From Ophthalmolycus amberensis (Eukaryota; Chordata; Actinopteri; Perciformes; Zoarcidae): a stretch of 64,000 bases of DNA. A model generated the notes under the pieces. That model made no database searches and was not told the DNA's origin. It saw only the letters and a list, made by a program, of their open reading frames with translations. Position numbers and translations under genes: made by a program. This document shows, piece by piece, positions 22,946-35,025 of this stretch. How positions within the stretch are numbered: the stretch's first letter is position 1; each line of letters starts with the position of its first letter. The stretch covers positions 186,001 to 250,000 of the forward strand of contig JAFEUB010000803.1 in NCBI GenBank assembly GCA_024529925.1. The letters are read 5' to 3'.

Positions 22946-24900
22946 ACCGTATGCCTTCCGAGAAACCCCTCCCTCTCTGGCTCTGATTGGCTATACCCTT
23001 CTATGCATCTGCTTAATGCTAACTTTGGCCAAGTTAACTGGTGCTAGGAACCATAAATTAAAGCATTAAATCTCACAATTATTTATTTATCATTTATACA
23101 TGTATTAAAGCATTTAATTACATAATTAGTTATGTATTTATATATTTAGTTTCAGCTCTAAAAACCCTCCGTGGGGTGGAAAGTGAGCTGGAAGTTTCCG
23201 CTTGACATCCTGTATACGTGTCATCTGTTTTATCATAAAATGTCTTTACCAAATAGCCAAACTGACAAATAAAAAAACTACCTGCATCCTCTTCACTGGG
23301 GGAAAATCTCCCCCAGAAAACCTCCATCCCTCCCCTCTCCTTCCCTTCTCCCTGTGTATCTCTCCCTCTGCTGGCTAAGAATACCTCTGTTCAAGCCTCA
23401 GCATACAGGCCTTTGATAGCGCCACTCCAGGCTGCCATGCGTCAGCCATGACGTCAATGCATCCAAACACACAGGGCTCTGTGTGGAGGAGAAGCCTGCT
23501 GTGGGTGGGTTAGCTCGGCCTGTAATGCATGCCTGTAGCTTTGCTTGGTAGCATAGCACAGTGAATGGCAGAGAAAAAAATGAAGCATTGAATACTGGAA
23601 AGGTGAGGGGCAGGGGGGGCAATGTGGGACAAAGAGGAAGGAGTAGGCCGATGAGGGAGAAGAAGAGTGGTTTTGAATTGTACTCCATTTTCACACTGCA
23701 CAAATCAAAATGTTCTGTTCTTCTGATAACTGCAGCTATTGGTTGTTAATGATCACCAACGCTATATATTTATATAGAGATGCCTCTTGAAACGTAGTTG
23801 TTGATTCATTCCACTTTTGGTGATCTTCTGGTAGCTGCTGGAGGCCCCACTGAAATCTGTTTCTGGTGAACCTGCATGATTTTGTCAGATTTTGCGGGGT
23901 ATCAGCCAAGATGACAGGCATTAAGATTACCTACACAGAGACAGACAATATTCTAGCTGATGGTCTGGATGAGGACCGTCGGTGGACATTTTCCTCTCCA
24001 GAGATGTTCGATTGGGTAGATTTCCTTCTGCACCTTCTTTTTTCATTGGTGCAAAGGGACAGTGCACAAACACAGACAGGGGTAGAAACATACAATTCCT
24101 AAAAATATACTGAGAGAAAGGTTTACAATCACCATATACCACAATGTTTACATTCAGTCAGAGGAAAAATAAGGAAACTAGACAAAAAGAACAAAGATAA
24201 TAGACAACAATTCTCTATTGAGTGTAGGATTTTAAATTTAATGACTTGAATTTAGTGCTAGAGCACATGGAGAAAATATTGTTGCATATTTGTTATATTT
24301 TGTAACAACTGTCATGGATCGGAAGGGAGAGATAGTCATCTGCGCGAAACAGGAGCTTGTAGATTTTTGAGAAGGACTTTTTTGTGGATGATTTATTGCT
24401 TGAATTGTATGTGATTGAAGTGAAGTGTTGTTTGAAAGGCTGATTTCACCTTTTCACCAGTACTTCAGTTGTGAGTGCCCCTGATATCATACCTTCGTCT
24501 TAGAGCTTCAGGTGGTATCAGTCAGTAGTCTTCAAATAAATATTCCATGTTCTTCCATGAGTTTTAGTCAGTTAGTTGATTTTTTCATTTATTATTTGTT
24601 TATCTTTCCATATCTCAGAGTCATCAATTAAAGCAGGCCCTCACTTACAATGACCAGGAGTTCAAAACAAAGTCAAAAATTGTATATAAGGATGAAAAAA
24701 AACCCAAAGATAAGAACAAGAAAATTAGCTCAAACAATTACACACTGACACACAGTGGCCATGATCAAAGCCCTGAACTGTCCCTGGGTTGGAAGACCAG
24801 TGTGTTGGAGGGCATCATGAGCTGGGAGCACTGACTGAAAAGGCTGACTTTCCAAGAGCAGAACGTGTTTGTAGCATTTTAAGTATAAACCAGTCACAAC
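22946..24900. other. no recognised gene
   Basis: Two kilobases without a conserved exon, RNA gene or identifiable complete element. Short open frames here have no similarity I recognise. Confidence 0.6.
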
Positions 24901-25190
24901 AGCCAGTTAGATACGGTCCAAAGTTTACATCCTGCATTGTCTGCAAGTGTTACAAGAACTGGACCCAGGATTGAACCTTGTGGAACACCCTTGGATAATA
25001 AATTCCCTGACCAGGGACCAGGGCTCGTGGTGAGATGGAGTAGAGCTGACTGGGGTTTTGATGTCTAGCCCCAAGCAGGACCCAAGAGGGACGGACAGTG
25101 TCCGCTGCAGGACAGGGAGCGGTGGCACCACTTTCTCTGGCAAAGGATGTATCAGGTTGTGGGGGGCCGAAGATGATGGTATCCATTAAC
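24900..25190 (-). pseudogene. LINE reverse-transcriptase fragment
   Basis: Minus-strand reading around 25000-24950 gives GVPQGSILGPVLVTLADNAG, the conserved RT block of L2/CR1-type LINEs, with degraded sequence on both sides. A short, dead fragment. Confidence 0.6.
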
Positions 25191-26039
25191 TTCTCTACTT
25201 CCTGGATCTGGTAGAGTATGGAGAGTCTCTGTTACAGCTCTGCAATCTTGTCGGCAAGGCGGACGCAGCTGACGCAGCCAGGTGAACTAGTGGAGCAATG
25301 TTTTATAGGTGATGAGGCCAGTACAGAACTAAATGTTCATAACCATAGGTTAGCACAGCGACCACATTATGGCACTGAAATAAGGCTACACGGTTTTAAT
25401 TCATCATCACGACAGGTTTGCACATGGACATTTACATTGTAGTCCCAATCTACTACAAATGAAAGAGAAAAAAAGTAGTGAACTTTATCAAAGATTAGTG
25501 AGACAATCAGGCAACTATAGTCATTTCAGACTTATCTTCTCTCCACTAAATAAAGAAGTAGTCATCATTGGTGTTGATCCTTTAAAAATAATATTTTGGA
25601 CCATGTTATCTAGCTGTCAACAGAAACAACATTGTATAACAACTGCATCATTATGTAGTTCTTTTGGAATCCTTTTTAGCCGTTTATTGCAATTAAATCA
25701 CATCTAAATTGTTTATTTTGGGTTCATACAGCTGTAGTAAACCAGCCGACGTGTGGCTTGCTAGATACAGGGAATACAGATGGTGAAATTCAACGAGTGT
25801 CTCCGGATGTTATGAACCATCACGGCGTTTCGTTTCCCGGGATATCTGGGACTTGTATAAAAGCAGCAACAGTTGTTATGTCAACCATGATTGACGAAAC
25901 GTGAGTTCTTTAAGGATTGTTAAAAGTATGGGTGTTAAAAGATCCTCCTCCCTGCCTACACTACCAAAAACTGTGATTGTGAACCCGAATAATTGTGGGT
26001 TGCCCTGCACCACATCAGCTCTGGCCCTTTAAGAGCCTT

Positions 26040-26340
26040 GTGAGGAGCCCTGGGTGAGTTCTCGATGAAATCCCTGGAATATAGAACTGTCCTCGCTAGA
26101 TTCCTCTGATTGGGTTCAGTTGATATCCCTGCAATATAAAAGGGTTCTTGGTAGAACCCTCTGGGTGGGTTCTAGATGAAACCCTTGGAATATAATCGGG
26201 TTCTCTGTAAAACCCCCTGAGTGGATTTTAGTTGGCACTCTTAAAATGGGGAAAGGTTCTGGACAGAACCTCCAGAGAGAGTTCTGGGTGGAACCAGTAC
26301 ACCATATAAAGGTTCTCTGTAGAACCCCTATAAGTTTACA
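26040..26340. repeat. GGTTCT/AGAACC minisatellite-like repeat
   Basis: Four to five imperfect units of about 55-62 bp, each with a TGGGTTCTAGATGAAACCCT-like core and an AGGGTTCTnnGTAGAAC half-palindrome (26150-26330). The repeated GGTTCT...AGAACC inverted pairs could fold. 25200-26040 contains nothing else that I recognise. Confidence 0.6.
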
Positions 26341-26749
26341 CAATAACAATAGAGCAGATTCATCAAAGAAAAAGCCAGAAGCAATTTGGTGAATTCCCTA
26401 TAGTGCTACTGACCCATGCTGTAACAGGATAATGATGACATGATGATACAGTTCATGTCAGTGAAAGCCACTAGCACGGACCATGATGGCACGGACCATG
26501 ATGGCACGGACCATGATGCATCAGTCGACAGTGTTTCTGTCAAACAAACGATACAGTTTAACAGAGGTTTGTGTCTTTGCTCTTCCCTCTCTCCAGATTC
26601 TCTTTGTTTTATGAGTATTTTCCAAAAAACAAGTAAGTTAATAAACAGCTGATACATTCTTGAATCTTGAAGTCTTTAAAACACTCAAGTGCACTAATTG
26701 TATTATCCACTCAATGAAATAGCAAGTTACTTAAAATGCTATGTCTCAC

Positions 26750-26754
<5 letters not shown>

Positions 26755-26792
<38 letters not shown>
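26755..26792 (+). repeat. (CA)n microsatellite
   Basis: About 38 bp of CA repeats. A second small tandem of ACGGACCATGATGGC units (three copies) is at 26476-26519. Confidence 0.9.
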
Positions 26793-26796
<4 letters not shown>

Positions 26797-27054
26797 TCTT
26801 GCCTCGGCAACCGCACAGTTACTAAGAGACTGATTGCAAAGAGGCAGTGTTTCCATGGTAACGCTAGTGGCTGAGTCATCTTCACTGCAGTGCTGCTCTC
26901 ACGAGTGAACATGTGTTTATCCGCTGTTTGTATGTTGGTGGTCATTCATTCATCTTCACCTGGTTTTGGACATGATTACAATTCTTAAACACAAATAATG
27001 ACATGTCTTCAACATGTCTGTTAAACATTTATGTCAGGTAGTACAAAAAAAACT

Positions 27055-27400
27055 CAGTTTATTGTAAGGCAAGGCAAGTATATTAATAAAGCACATTTCA
27101 GCAACAAGTCAACACCAAGCGCTTTACATAAAACATCAAAAGACAACGTGTCAAAGAACACAAACTATAAAAGGTCAAATACAATTCAGATCAGTCAGGA
27201 GCCAAGAGAATACAGAACAGAGTAAACAGTGCAGTATAATAAATGATTTAATAAAAGGCAGAAGGCAAACAGAAAAGTCTTCAGCTCGATTTAAACGAAG
27301 TGAGGGTTGCAGCTGACCTGCAGTTGTCTGGGAGTTTGTTCCAGATATATGTTGCATAAAAACTGAACGCTGCCTCATCAGGGGACCTGAGAGGTCTGGA
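27055..27400 (-). mobile_element. L2-like LINE 3' end
   Basis: The minus strand carries a degraded C-terminal segment (ATYIWNKLPDNCRSAA, then TSFKSS) followed by the fish LINE 3' tail whose plus-strand form is GGCAAGGCAAGTATATTAAT and CAAGCGCTTTACATAAAACA. It is 5' truncated. Confidence 0.6.
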
Positions 27401-27477
27401 TGGTTCAGAAGATCACAAGTGTATTTTGGCCCTTAACCATTGCTTTATAAACCAAGAGTACTATTTACTATGTACTA

Positions 27478-27607
27478 TGACAAGACCTTCTCAGCTGCTG
27501 CACCCCCCCTCTGGAACACTCTCCCCATCCCCATCCGTGATGCTCCCTCCCTATCATCATTCAAACAAGCCCTCAAAACCCACCTCTTCAACCTCGCCTT
27601 CACCTGA
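27478..27607 (+). pseudogene. L2-like LINE C-terminal coding end
   Basis: Plus-strand translation gives FSAAAPPLWNTLPIPIRDAP, then SLSSFKQALKTHLFNLAFT and a TGA stop at 27605-27607. This is the typical last ~40 residues of an L2-type LINE ORF2. The 3' UTR that should follow is replaced, directly after the stop, by the 33-bp minisatellite. Confidence 0.75.
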
Positions 27608-27609
27608 CT

Positions 27610-28961
27610 GCACCCTACCCTCCACTACATGACCCATCCCACACACCCTACCCTCCACTACATGACCCATCCCACACACCCTACCCTCCACTACATGACC
27701 CATCCCACACACCCTACCCTCCACTACATGACCCATCCCACACACCCTACCCTCCACTACATGACCCATTCCACACACCCTACCCTCCACTACATGACCC
27801 ATTCCACACACCCTACCCTCCACTACATGACCCATTCCACACACCCTACCCTCCACTACATGACCCATTCCACACACCCTACCCTCCACTACATGACCCA
27901 TTCCACACACCCTACCCTCCACTACATGACCCATTCCACACACCCTACCCTCCACTACATGACCCATTCCACACACCCTACCCTCCACTACATGACCCAT
28001 TCTACACACCCTACCCTCCAATACATGACCCATTCCACACACCCTACCCTCCACTACATGACCCATTCCACACACCCTACCCTCCACTACATGACCCATT
28101 CCACACACCTTACCCTCCACTACATGACCCATTCTACACACCCTACCCTCCAATACATGACCCATTCCACACACCCTACCCTCCACGACATGACCCATTC
28201 CACACACCCTACCCTCCACTACATGACCCATCCCACACACCCTACCCTCCACTACATGACCCATTCCACACACCCTACCCTCCACTACATGACCCATCCC
28301 ACACACCCTACCCTCCACTACATGACCCATTCCACACACCCTACCCTCCACTACATGACCCATCCCACACACCCTACCCTCCACTACATGACCCATCCCA
28401 CACACCCTACCCTCCACTACATGACCCATTCCACACACCCTACCCTCCACTACATGACCCATTCCACACACCCTACCCTCCACTACATGACCCATCCCAC
28501 ACACCCTACCCTCCACTACATGACCCATTCCACACACCCTACCCTCCACTACATGACCCATTCAGCACACCCTACCCTCCACTACATGACCCATCCCACA
28601 CACCCTACCCTCCACTACATGACCCATTCCACACACCCTACCCTCGACTACATGACCCATTCCACACACCCTACCCTCCACTACATGACCCATTCCACAC
28701 ACCCTACCCTCCACTACATGACCCATTCCACACACCCTACCCTCCACTACATGACCCATCCCACACAACCTACCCTCCACTACATGACCCATTCCACACA
28801 CCCTACCCTCCACTACATGACCCATTCCACACACCCTACCCTCCACTACATGACCCATCCCACACACACTACCCTCCACTACATGACCCATCCCACACAC
28901 ACTACCCTCCACTACATGACCCATCCCACACACCCTACCCTCCACTACATGACCCATTCAC
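27610..28961. repeat. 33-bp minisatellite, about 41 copies
   Basis: The unit is ACATGACCCATTCCACACAC plus CCTACCCTCCACT. Two common variants differ at TCC/TTC after CCCAT. Because 33 is a multiple of three and the unit lacks stops in several frames, it shows open frames of 449 aa on plus and 334 aa on minus; these are not genes. The array starts within three bases of a LINE stop codon. Confidence 0.97.
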
Positions 28962-28999
28962 CTAGATCTCTGGCTTAGTTTGTGGTTTCTAACATTGCT

Positions 29000-30970
29000 G
29001 GCTGAAGTTGAGCGCTGACTGTTAATCCTTCCTGCTTGGCTCCAAAAACAACTACCTCAGTTTAATCTTTGTTTCATTGAAGTTAACTCTGGCACATCCA
29101 ATCGATTTGTTCAATGCATTTACTCAGTGATAGTATAGGACCATAGTCGCTTGGTGATGTGGTTATTTATATTTGAGTATTATCGGTATGATTATGGTAA
29201 CTTTAGTTGGTTTCCATAATCTCTGCCAGTGGAAGCATGTAGATGTAAACAGAAGAGGCCCCAGAATGGAGCCTTGGGGAACTGTGCATATCATATTTGT
29301 CTGCCCAGCTGTAGTTACCTAGAGACACAAAGTAGTCCTTGTCCTATGTGTGTGATTCAGACAGTTTAGTGCTGTGTCAGAAAGTCTCACACAGTTTTCA
29401 AGTTCAATTCAATTCAATTCAATTTATTTTTGTATAGCCCAAAATCACAAATTACAAATTTGCCTCAGAGGGCTTTACAATATGTACACATTTGACATCC
29501 TCTTGTCCCGAGACCCTCACATCGGAACAGGAAAAACTCCCCATAAACCCCTTTAACGGGGAGAAAAAAGGAAGAAACCAGTGGGTCTAGTAGTATGTTA
29601 TCGACCATATTGAACTGAGATAGAATAATACTAACTGTTTGTGTTTAAGTGGATATCATTGAATAGCTTAACAAGAGCAGTCTCTGTGCTGTGGTTTGTT
29701 CAAAAACCTGATTGGAAGACATTAAAACTGTTGTTTAGTGTCAATAAGTTGTTCAGCTATTCATTTATTATTTTACTTAATAATGGGAGGTTATGGGCCA
29801 ATAATTGTGAGCTTGATTGCTGCAGTTTTCAGGGCCTTTGCCAACACACATGAGAGAAGAGACCATTTTTAAAAGATCTGAGGTCATGCAACATTTTTTC
29901 AAAAAGCCTGTTGGTAGAATATGAAGGCAGCAGGAGGAGGATTTCAGATGTTGTATAATGTCCTCCAGACTTTTATAGTTGATCAGATACAATTGTGTTA
30001 TGGTATTTGAATTCATTGTAGGTGGGCACAGGGACACTGTACCTGATATGGAGGCAGTATTTGCTTGTATAATTTTCTGAATTTTGTCAGTAAAGACGGA
30101 GGCAAATTCATTCCAGACCCAGGTGGATAGAAGTTCAGAGTCTACTGACACAGGAGGGTTTTGTTAGCCTGTCGACGGTAGAAAATAAGACATGTACATG
30201 ATTGTTTTTTGCCATGATGAAGAAGAACTGCCTTGCATTTCTCAGTTCCAAATTATAAATGCTAAGTCTCTCTTCATAGACTTCATAATGAACCAGAGGA
30301 TTTGTTTTTCGCCACCTGCGATCAGCTTTTCAAGACTCTCTTCTTTCTTCTCTTACCAGCCTGGCATTTCTCTCCACGTAGATCTTTTCCTACCAGAGAC
30401 AGCCTTCACCTTAGTGTGTGCAATAGCATTAATAACATTTTGAATTTTAAAATGTATATTATATACATGCTCATTGACTGAGACCCAAGAGCGGGAGTGG
30501 AAGAGACAGACTGAACAAATGTTTCACTGGTGTTTTCAATGATAAACCATTTTGTCATTACCTATTTTACATTTGCGTACATGTAGATAGTGCCCTCAAA
30601 AAAAGATATCAGAAAGAGCAACATCGGTCACAACAACCGTGCAAAGGTTTAGACCCTTGGAGATAATTAAGTCCAGAGTGTGTCCCTTATTGTGTGTCAT
30701 CTGTAGAGGTTTGTGGTAGTCGTCCACGAAGAAGTGGAGCACCTTGCGGCTAATTAGCTTTAGCCAAGGACCACGTCTACAGCCGCTTCAGCAGAAGCTT
30801 TTGCTGTTGGTAGGCCACGCTCACGAAGTGGTGAGGAGGTCATACAAATTTTGAAATATGGCAATTATATCTAGAACAAATTATAGTCCTAGTTTTAAGT
30901 ATCCAGGAGCTGCAGCTCAAAGGTTCTCACAGAAGAAAAACATTATTTCTGAAATATTACTCTAAATAAA
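29000..30970 (-). mobile_element. degraded L2-like LINE, interrupted
   Basis: On the minus strand, 30151-29880 gives WNEFASVFTDKIQKIIQANT, then LKSSSCCLHILPTGFLKKC; 29820-29650 gives a decayed NYWPITS and NQVFEQTT segment; and about 29285-29250 gives VPQGSILGPLLF. These are the pre-RT and RT parts of an L2-like LINE. It has many stops. A separate 3'-end repeat is inserted at about 29396-29600. The 5' limit is uncertain. Confidence 0.65.
29396..29600 (-). mobile_element. LINE/SINE 3'-end repeat inserted in older LINE
   Basis: Tandem TCAAT units at the left, then GTATAGCCCAAAATCACAAA, TGCCTCAGAGGGCTTTACAA and ACTCCCCATAAACCCCTTTA. This is a very common fish 3'-end repeat, oriented with its tail at 29400. 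It splits the reverse transcriptase remnant of the surrounding LINE, so it is the younger insertion. Confidence 0.6.
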
Positions 30971-32370
30971 TAAATAGAATTGAACAGGTCGACATATAGT
31001 CGTAATATAATAGGAACATATGTGGTATAAAAAAACTCAAGCCCTCCCGATATGGAAAGTAATTATGTACCACGCTTTACCCCGAGCCCCATTTTTAGGC
31101 CTCTGAAATGACATGCCCATACTAAAAAGAGTGTATCTCTGCAACTACAAGGTCTATTTGAATCATTTTGATGTTATAATGAAGGTAACACTTGTGAGAT
31201 TTGTTCAGATGTGTAAATATCAGTGTATATGTTACTGGTTAAGAGTAAATGAAGATGGCACACAGCTCAAATTGAAAAGTTTCAGGTTCGCCTGAAAAAA
31301 TAGCACATGCACACAAACAGGACATACAGAATAATAAAGAAATGGATGGGTAATACCCTGTAGAAGCTGCAAAGGAGTGGAAGCCCCCTCCCCCACTATC
31401 CGTTACAGGGAGTGTTCCTCCTTCTCCACTAGGAATCCCTGCATTATTAATGCTATAGTGTGTGCACTAGGGAGGGTATTTCTGGATTTCTATGAGCTTA
31501 GCTTTGCACTTCACTTTTTTACGGCTGCGTTTGTTCACACACAAACACTTCACATTGTTTCTGTATATGAAAGGTAGATACATGAATTCCCTTCAAGTTT
31601 CAGAATGCGTGTGTGTGTGTATGTGCGTGCTTTGTACATTATTGTGCAACGCTCTGCGTGTTGCGCTTGCATGCATGCTGTCCACGGATGCTTTGTGTGT
31701 GTATCTCTTTGTGCCGAAGGGGGTGGGAGGCTGAACAGGAGGGTAGGATTCTATAAATAGAAAGCTCTCCCTGCTTCTGTGGACTGGGAGAGAGGGAGAG
31801 AGGGAGAGCGAGAGAGAGAGGGAGAGACGGAGAGAGGGAGAGCGAGAGAGAGAGAGACACAAAGAAAGAAATGGAGAAAGAGGGAGTCAGAGGCGGCTGT
31901 GCTATACTCGCCTAGAAGGTACAGAACAAACAGAGGAGGAGACGCAGTGAGCAGTGAGCCATGCCGTCACTTCCTTATCGAGGTGATGCCCATAACAAGG
32001 CAAGCCCCCGGAAGGACGTTTATAGCGGTAATTCCCAAACCAGCCTTTAAATGAATCAACGTCGACTTGTGACCTCACATCACAAGCTGTTAGCCGTTCA
32101 ATGAAGAGTGATTTATTTTTTCCTTTCTGATGGCTTCATGAGTTCAGTTAATGGTTGATAGTTATTTTAGTCTTTTAGTCAATCATTAATTAGTTGAACT
32201 AATAATTAATCAGCTTTTGCTTTACTTTCTAAAAGTCCATACTGGTGTTCTTCAGATTTTGAAAATTTACATGAACGGCATTTCCTCCACAGCTAATTAA
32301 CTACTGATGAATGCATTTTAATCTCCTTTGCTATCTGAGCTTTATTTATTTCCTCTCCCAAACTTTACAA
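30970..32370. other. single-copy-looking DNA with possible promoter
   Basis: No coding exon. 31590-31625 has a GT-rich run and 31783-31858 a GA-rich run. A CTATAAATAG site at 31751-31760 followed by the GA-rich segment resembles a promoter with a 5' UTR. See the separate regulatory entry. Confidence 0.5.
31751..31918 (+). promoter_or_regulatory. TATA/MEF2-like site with GA-rich downstream segment
   Basis: CTATAAATAG fits both the MEF2 consensus CTAWWWWTAG and a TATA box. About 30 bp downstream begins a GA-rich stretch ending in a possible donor (CTAGAAG|GTACAG at ~31917). It could be a promoter and non-coding first exon of the downstream plus-strand gene or of an RNA. There is no coding evidence, so this is tentative. 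Confidence 0.25.
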
Positions 32371-32378
32371 GATGTCAC

Positions 32379-34320
32379 TGTAACGAATTGCTGTAAATTT
32401 ACGGTGGATTTTCAATGGTATCTTACCATATTTCATAATAACTGTAACATACAGTTAAATGTTGATCCCTCGCATGTAAATTAACAGTTAACAATAACAG
32501 CAGACTACCGTAATTTAACAGCACGACACAGTATTTTTCGTGAAGTGGTGGATATATGCATCTCTATGCAAGTTCAGTGAATCACAATCCATCTATTGTA
32601 GGTTATGTGTCTGTAATGACGATAGAATATTTTTATTATTCAAACTGCTCATTGCCTAAAAGTAATTTTTGAGTGACCGACTGCTCCTGAACATGACTTT
32701 GGACACAACAGCTTCAGTTCATACTTCTGAGCACAGCCATTTTTTATTTAATTTTTTATTTTAAATCCCTTATTAGTCCCACAGTGGGGACATTTGTTCT
32801 CTGCATTTGACCCATCCCTATACAGGGAGCAGTGGGCTGCCCCTGAGAAGTGCCCGGGGAGCAGTTAGGGGTTCAGTGTCTTGCTCAGGGACACTTCGAC
32901 ACAGGACACGTAGCAGCCCAGAATCGGACCGCCGACCTTGCGGTTGGTTACCGGACAACCCTCTCTACCCAGTGAGCCACGGTCGCCCCCATTGCTTATA
33001 AGCCGAAATTTAAAGTCTCCAGTATTTTTTTGTCTTTCTGATTATTGAACTGTTAACATCTCAGATAATGTTTCATTGGTCTGTTTCCTTACATTCGGTT
33101 GCTAATATTGGCGGAGCTAGCTCTGTAACGTTAGCTAGCTCAAGCTCAATTAGCCTTATAAAGGTTAGCTAGCTAACGGCATAGCAAGTTAGGTTAACAT
33201 AAATAAAGTTAATCACCAATTACAGTGTTAAGATGTAACGTTGGTAACCTAACTTGTGTTTACTTGTGCTCTTATAGAACCGACTGTAGGACCGCAAACG
33301 GGACGATTATCAAAAGGGAGAGAGACGTGTGTTCAAGACGATGAACAGTTGAGGTAACGCTAACAATAACGTTACCTGTGTGTGTTATCTCATGAGCAAC
33401 ATTAAAACCAGATCAAACTAATTTTATTGTTGAACATTAGTCCATTGTGGTCCATTGTCTTAGCTTCATTTCTACACCTTAACGTAATCAGCTCATCACA
33501 TAGTCTGTTGATTTAAACTGTCTGGTATTGTTGTATTAGCTTTTTGCAAAGACTTGCACTGATATGTTAACTGTTAACATATGTGAGGCACATGCAAACC
33601 CACAGCTGCACACCCAAAGCTTATTTTAAGTGTCTTTATCCTTGATGTCATAGAAGTTTCCAGAAGCTCAGAACGTTGTGTTTCTAAAGAATTTATTTAG
33701 TTTGTTTTACAGTCACTCGTCATCAGAGATTGAGGATACCAGCCAGACGCTGCAGTCACGTCCTCTTTCAAGGTGTTCTCTCTCTTTATTGTTTTCATTC
33801 ATGTGTGAGTTCATGCAGTTCAAATGAACTATAAATGTGTATAAGACTTGTTAACAGGCTAGACTGTGATGCAGTTACACTGTTGATGCTATTTTTATTC
33901 AATGTTACACTGTTGATGCTAATGAGTTCAGTTAAGCTGGTCATTAACGATTTCATTAGTTTTTAGTTTTCTTCTAAACATGCAGTACATTATGAGTTTT
34001 GTGATGTGATGTGAATACAAATGTCCCTTTATTGTTTGTCTTGAGAACATGTATTAAACTGCAACAATTATATATTGAATGTCTTGTGATTATTTTATTT
34101 GTTGGGAATTAAATGCAAAAGTATTGGGTTGTATACCCTTTGTAAATAAACGGTAACATTCTGGCATATACCGTAAAATCACGGTAAAACCCAATTATCC
34201 TACTATCACATACCGTAATCCAGTACACTGTAAGATACCGTTTAAAAAAGATTACGGTAGTGCACCGTAAAAATAAAGGCCCTGCTGCCAGTAAGTTACT
34301 GTTAATTTACGGTGAAATTG
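32379..34320. mobile_element. probable ACGGT-rich DNA transposon (CACTA-like ends)
   Basis: The left end (32379-32530) starts CACTGTAACGAATTGCTGTA and carries TTTACGGT, TTAACAGT and ACTACCGTAAT motifs. The right end (34140-34320) carries the same motifs inverted (GATTACGGTAGTGCACCGTA, then GTTACTGTTAATTTACGG). The 1.6 kb between has no transposase frame and holds a SINE insertion. The CACTG start suggests an EnSpm/CACTA-like non-autonomous element. The exact ends and duplication are unresolved. Confidence 0.4.
32741..32990 (-). mobile_element. tRNA-derived SINE (copy 1)
   Basis: On the minus strand from 32990: GGGGGCGACCGTGGCTCACT with an A box (TGGCTCACTGGGTAGAG, 32978-32962), then a B box (GGTCCGATTCTGG, about 32931-32919), a tRNA-unrelated body, and a tail ending CCACTGTGGGACTAATAAGG and A/T-rich sequence. 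The tail matches the 3' end of the LINE at 50420-50977, which suggests the SINE uses that LINE's machinery. Length about 250 bp. Confidence 0.8.
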
Positions 34321-34383
34321 TTTAGAGCAGTGGTTCTCAACTGGTCTGGCTGCGGGACCCACCATCACCCCTTAATGACAAGT

Positions 34384-34428
<45 letters not shown>

Positions 34429-35025
34429 AATAATGACTGGATTAAATAATAAATAACGTAACAGATTCATTTTAGAAAAATTATTTTCACTGATTTGCCC
34501 TACAGCTTTAAATTCAGTTCATTCAGGGTGAAGTGAAAAAGCCACAATATTATATTTTTCTCATCTTCTAAAAAGAGAAATTAGTGTTGGAAGAATTCAC
34601 CTCTATGAGTCTGTCCAGTCAGAGTGTAATGACTCTGGTCTCTCTGGTCATTCTTCTCTTTTGGAAATCGTCCTATGATTTGACTTTCACAACTGCTCTG
34701 ACAGTCCTGCTCTGACTTCTATGTCCTCGTCTTTCACCCGTGTGTCACGGTGTGTGTACATCTCACTCAAGTCAGGAAACTTGTCAGAATACCCATATTT
34801 GATTGGCTGAGCTTTATCATGTGATGTGATTCAGGTGTTTTTCCTGCACCGCTGAACAAGTGCCGTAAATGCTGGAATAATTCCGCTGCATAAAAAATGC
34901 CCTTCAAAATAAAATCACTTCCTTTTTTCTTTTTTTTTGTCAGGCAAAGGCCCGCGACCCACTGAAAACGGGTCCGCGACCCACTTTTGGGTCGTGACCC
35001 ACCAGTTGAGAATCATGGTTTAGAG
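34320..35025. mobile_element. non-autonomous hAT element 1 of a same-site pair
   Basis: The element occupies 34328-35017. Its ends are CAGTGGTTCTCAACTGGT and the inverse ACCAGTTGAGAATCATG, the latter lacking one base relative to a perfect repeat. It is flanked by GTTTAGAG at 34320-34327 and 35018-35025. The interior, with an (AT)n run at 34388-34425, has no transposase. GACCCACC/GGGTCGTGACCCACC sub-terminal motifs support the family. Confidence 0.85.

Noticed and set aside
27610..28961. CRISPR-like regular repeats
   Set aside because: There are no unique spacers: the units are head-to-tail with no intervening sequence, and the context is a vertebrate nuclear genome. The same holds for the 19- and 45-bp arrays.
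27557..28978. Open frames of 449 aa (plus) and 334 aa (minus) made of 11-residue repeats
   Set aside because: They arise because the 33-bp minisatellite unit is a multiple of three and stop-free. No start, splice or domain evidence supports a protein.
32919..32978. A tRNA gene suggested by A and B boxes
   Set aside because: No clover-leaf with matching acceptor stem. The boxes belong to a SINE head with a LINE-like tail. The same applies at 43484-43540.
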